Below, in pieces: positions 5,325-6,001 of a DNA stretch of 6,001 nucleotides (its first letter is position 1; every line of letters starts with the position of its first letter). Location: NCBI GenBank assembly GCA_035528275.1, contig DATKYV010000191.1, positions 1-6,001 on the forward strand, given 5' to 3'. Both the position numbers and the translations under genes were made by a program. The DNA is from DATKYV01 sp035528275 (GTDB lineage: Bacteria > Acidobacteriota > Terriglobia > UBA7540). The notes below the pieces were generated by a model. It had not been told where the DNA came from. It saw only the letters and a list, made by a program, of their open reading frames with translations, and searched no databases.

Positions 5325-6001
5325 ATGATTGAAGTCCAGAATCTGACGAAGCGGTATGGGCCCACGCTGGCTGTTTCCGATGTCAGCTTCGACGTGCAGA
5401 AGGGCGAAATCCTGGGTTTTCTGGGGCCGAACGGCGCCGGCAAGACCACCACCATGCGGGTGATCACCGGATACCTTCCCCCCACCGGCGGCAGAGTGCG
5501 CGTGGCGGGCTTCGACGTCTTCGAGGAGCCCTTGGAAGCCAAGCGGCGCATCGGCTATCTCCCGGAGAGTCCTCCCGTCTATACGGACATGCGAGTGAGG
5601 GAATACCTGGCCTTCGTGGCGCGCATCAAGGGCGTTCCCCGGCGCGAAATCAAGAGCCGCATTGACGAGGCCAGCGAAAAATGCGCCATCACGGACGTGG
5701 GGCAGCGGCAGATCGGCAAGCTCTCCAAGGGTTATCGGCAGCGCGTGGGGCTGGCGCAGGCGATCATTCACAACCCCGACGTCCTGATCCTCGACGAGCC
5801 CACCGCCGGGCTCGACCCGAAACAGATCATTGAGACCCGGGAGCTCATCAAGGGTCTCGCCGGGCAGCACACCGTCGTGCTGAGCACCCACATCCTGCCG
5901 GAGGTCTCGAAGACCTGCCAGCGCGTGGTGGTCATCAACGCCGGTCGGGTGGTTGCGGTGGGGACGCCCGATGAGCTCACTCACCGCCTGCAGGGATACG
6001 A
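5325..6001 (+). CDS. ABC-2-type transporter ATP-binding protein, GldA-like (3' end outside window)
   Basis: The first 225 residues are present, open to the right edge. Ribosome site AGAAGGA (5308-5314) lies ten bases before ATG 5325. All ABC ATPase motifs are visible: Walker A G34-P-N-G-A-G-K40-T-T, a Q-loop position occupied by Glu in YLPE (78-81), signature L133-S-K-G-Y-R-Q139, Walker B V153-L-I-L-D157-E158-P, D-loop G162-L-D-P165, and switch His H189. Signature LSKGY and YLPESPPVY in place of the Q-loop glutamine are typical of ABC-2 exporter ATPases annotated as GldA-like or 'Gld motility complex' components. That name does not prove gliding motility. The protein would hydrolyse ATP at the inner membrane to drive a permease, probably encoded next downstream. 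Substrate unknown. Usual family length is 240-320 residues, so most of the domain is here. Confidence 0.93.
   Translation, partial: MIEVQNLTKRYGPTLAVSDVSFDVQKGEILGFLGPNGAGKTTTMRVITGYLPPTGGRVRVAGFDVFEEPLEAKRRIGYLPESPPVYTDMRVREYLAFVARIKGVPRREIKSRIDEASEKCAITDVGQRQIGKLSKGYRQRVGLAQAIIHNPDVLILDEPTAGLDPKQIIETRELIKGLAGQHTVVLSTHILPEVSKTCQRVVVINAGRVVAVGTPDELTHRLQGY

Noticed and set aside
5131..5328. A 65-residue plus-strand open frame between the repeat element and the ATPase
   Set aside because: It starts in the repeat, crosses both inverted repeats and overlaps the ATPase start; composition is not protein-like.
5139..5984. A 281-residue minus-strand open frame
   Set aside because: It is antisense to the ABC ATPase, whose full motif set is on the plus strand.

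Overview
The window reads as a piece of a GC-rich, Gram-negative soil-type bacterium. Acidobacteriota (Solibacter/Bryobacter-like) is my best guess, from the style of the RHS proteins, the FabG-like reductase, the Panacea antitoxin pair, the GldA-like ABC ATPase and the GTAG-footed REP hairpins. That assignment is inference, because no marker gene is present.

Positions 1-2921 form a polymorphic-toxin (RHS/YD-repeat) tail array. The end of an RHS protein that starts upstream of the window enters at base 1 and ends in its own C-terminal toxin tip (1-522). A likely cytoplasmic immunity gene follows (550-1185). A second, displaced RHS tail (about 1227-1967) carries a different, cysteine-rich tip and overlaps by one base a small lipoprotein gene (1967-2335), its likely immunity partner. 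A third RHS fragment (about 2399-2921) is broken: one in-frame TAA, one frameshift, and loss of everything after the YYRARYYD motif. The RHS parts are alike where they overlap while the tips are unrelated, which is the layout expected when tips are exchanged and older ones kept as orphan modules.

Positions 2954-3709 (minus strand) hold an intact short-chain dehydrogenase/reductase that converges on the RHS remnant. The gap 3710-4062 has no gene but contains a short dispersed repeat and an inverted repeat.

Positions 4063-5015 form a two-gene operon: a Panacea-domain (DUF4065/SocA-like) antitoxin followed two bases later by a small protein that looks like a PemK/MazF-type or similar beta-barrel toxin. 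A compact repeat element follows (5016-5152), with two GTAG-footed hairpins in inverted orientation inside 16-bp direct repeats. A related copy lies upstream of the operon.

Positions 5325-6001 hold the first 225 residues of an ABC-2-type transporter ATPase that runs off the right edge. Overall this is an accessory, conflict-system-rich stretch (two toxin/immunity pairs and one toxin-antitoxin pair) between ordinary metabolic and transport genes.
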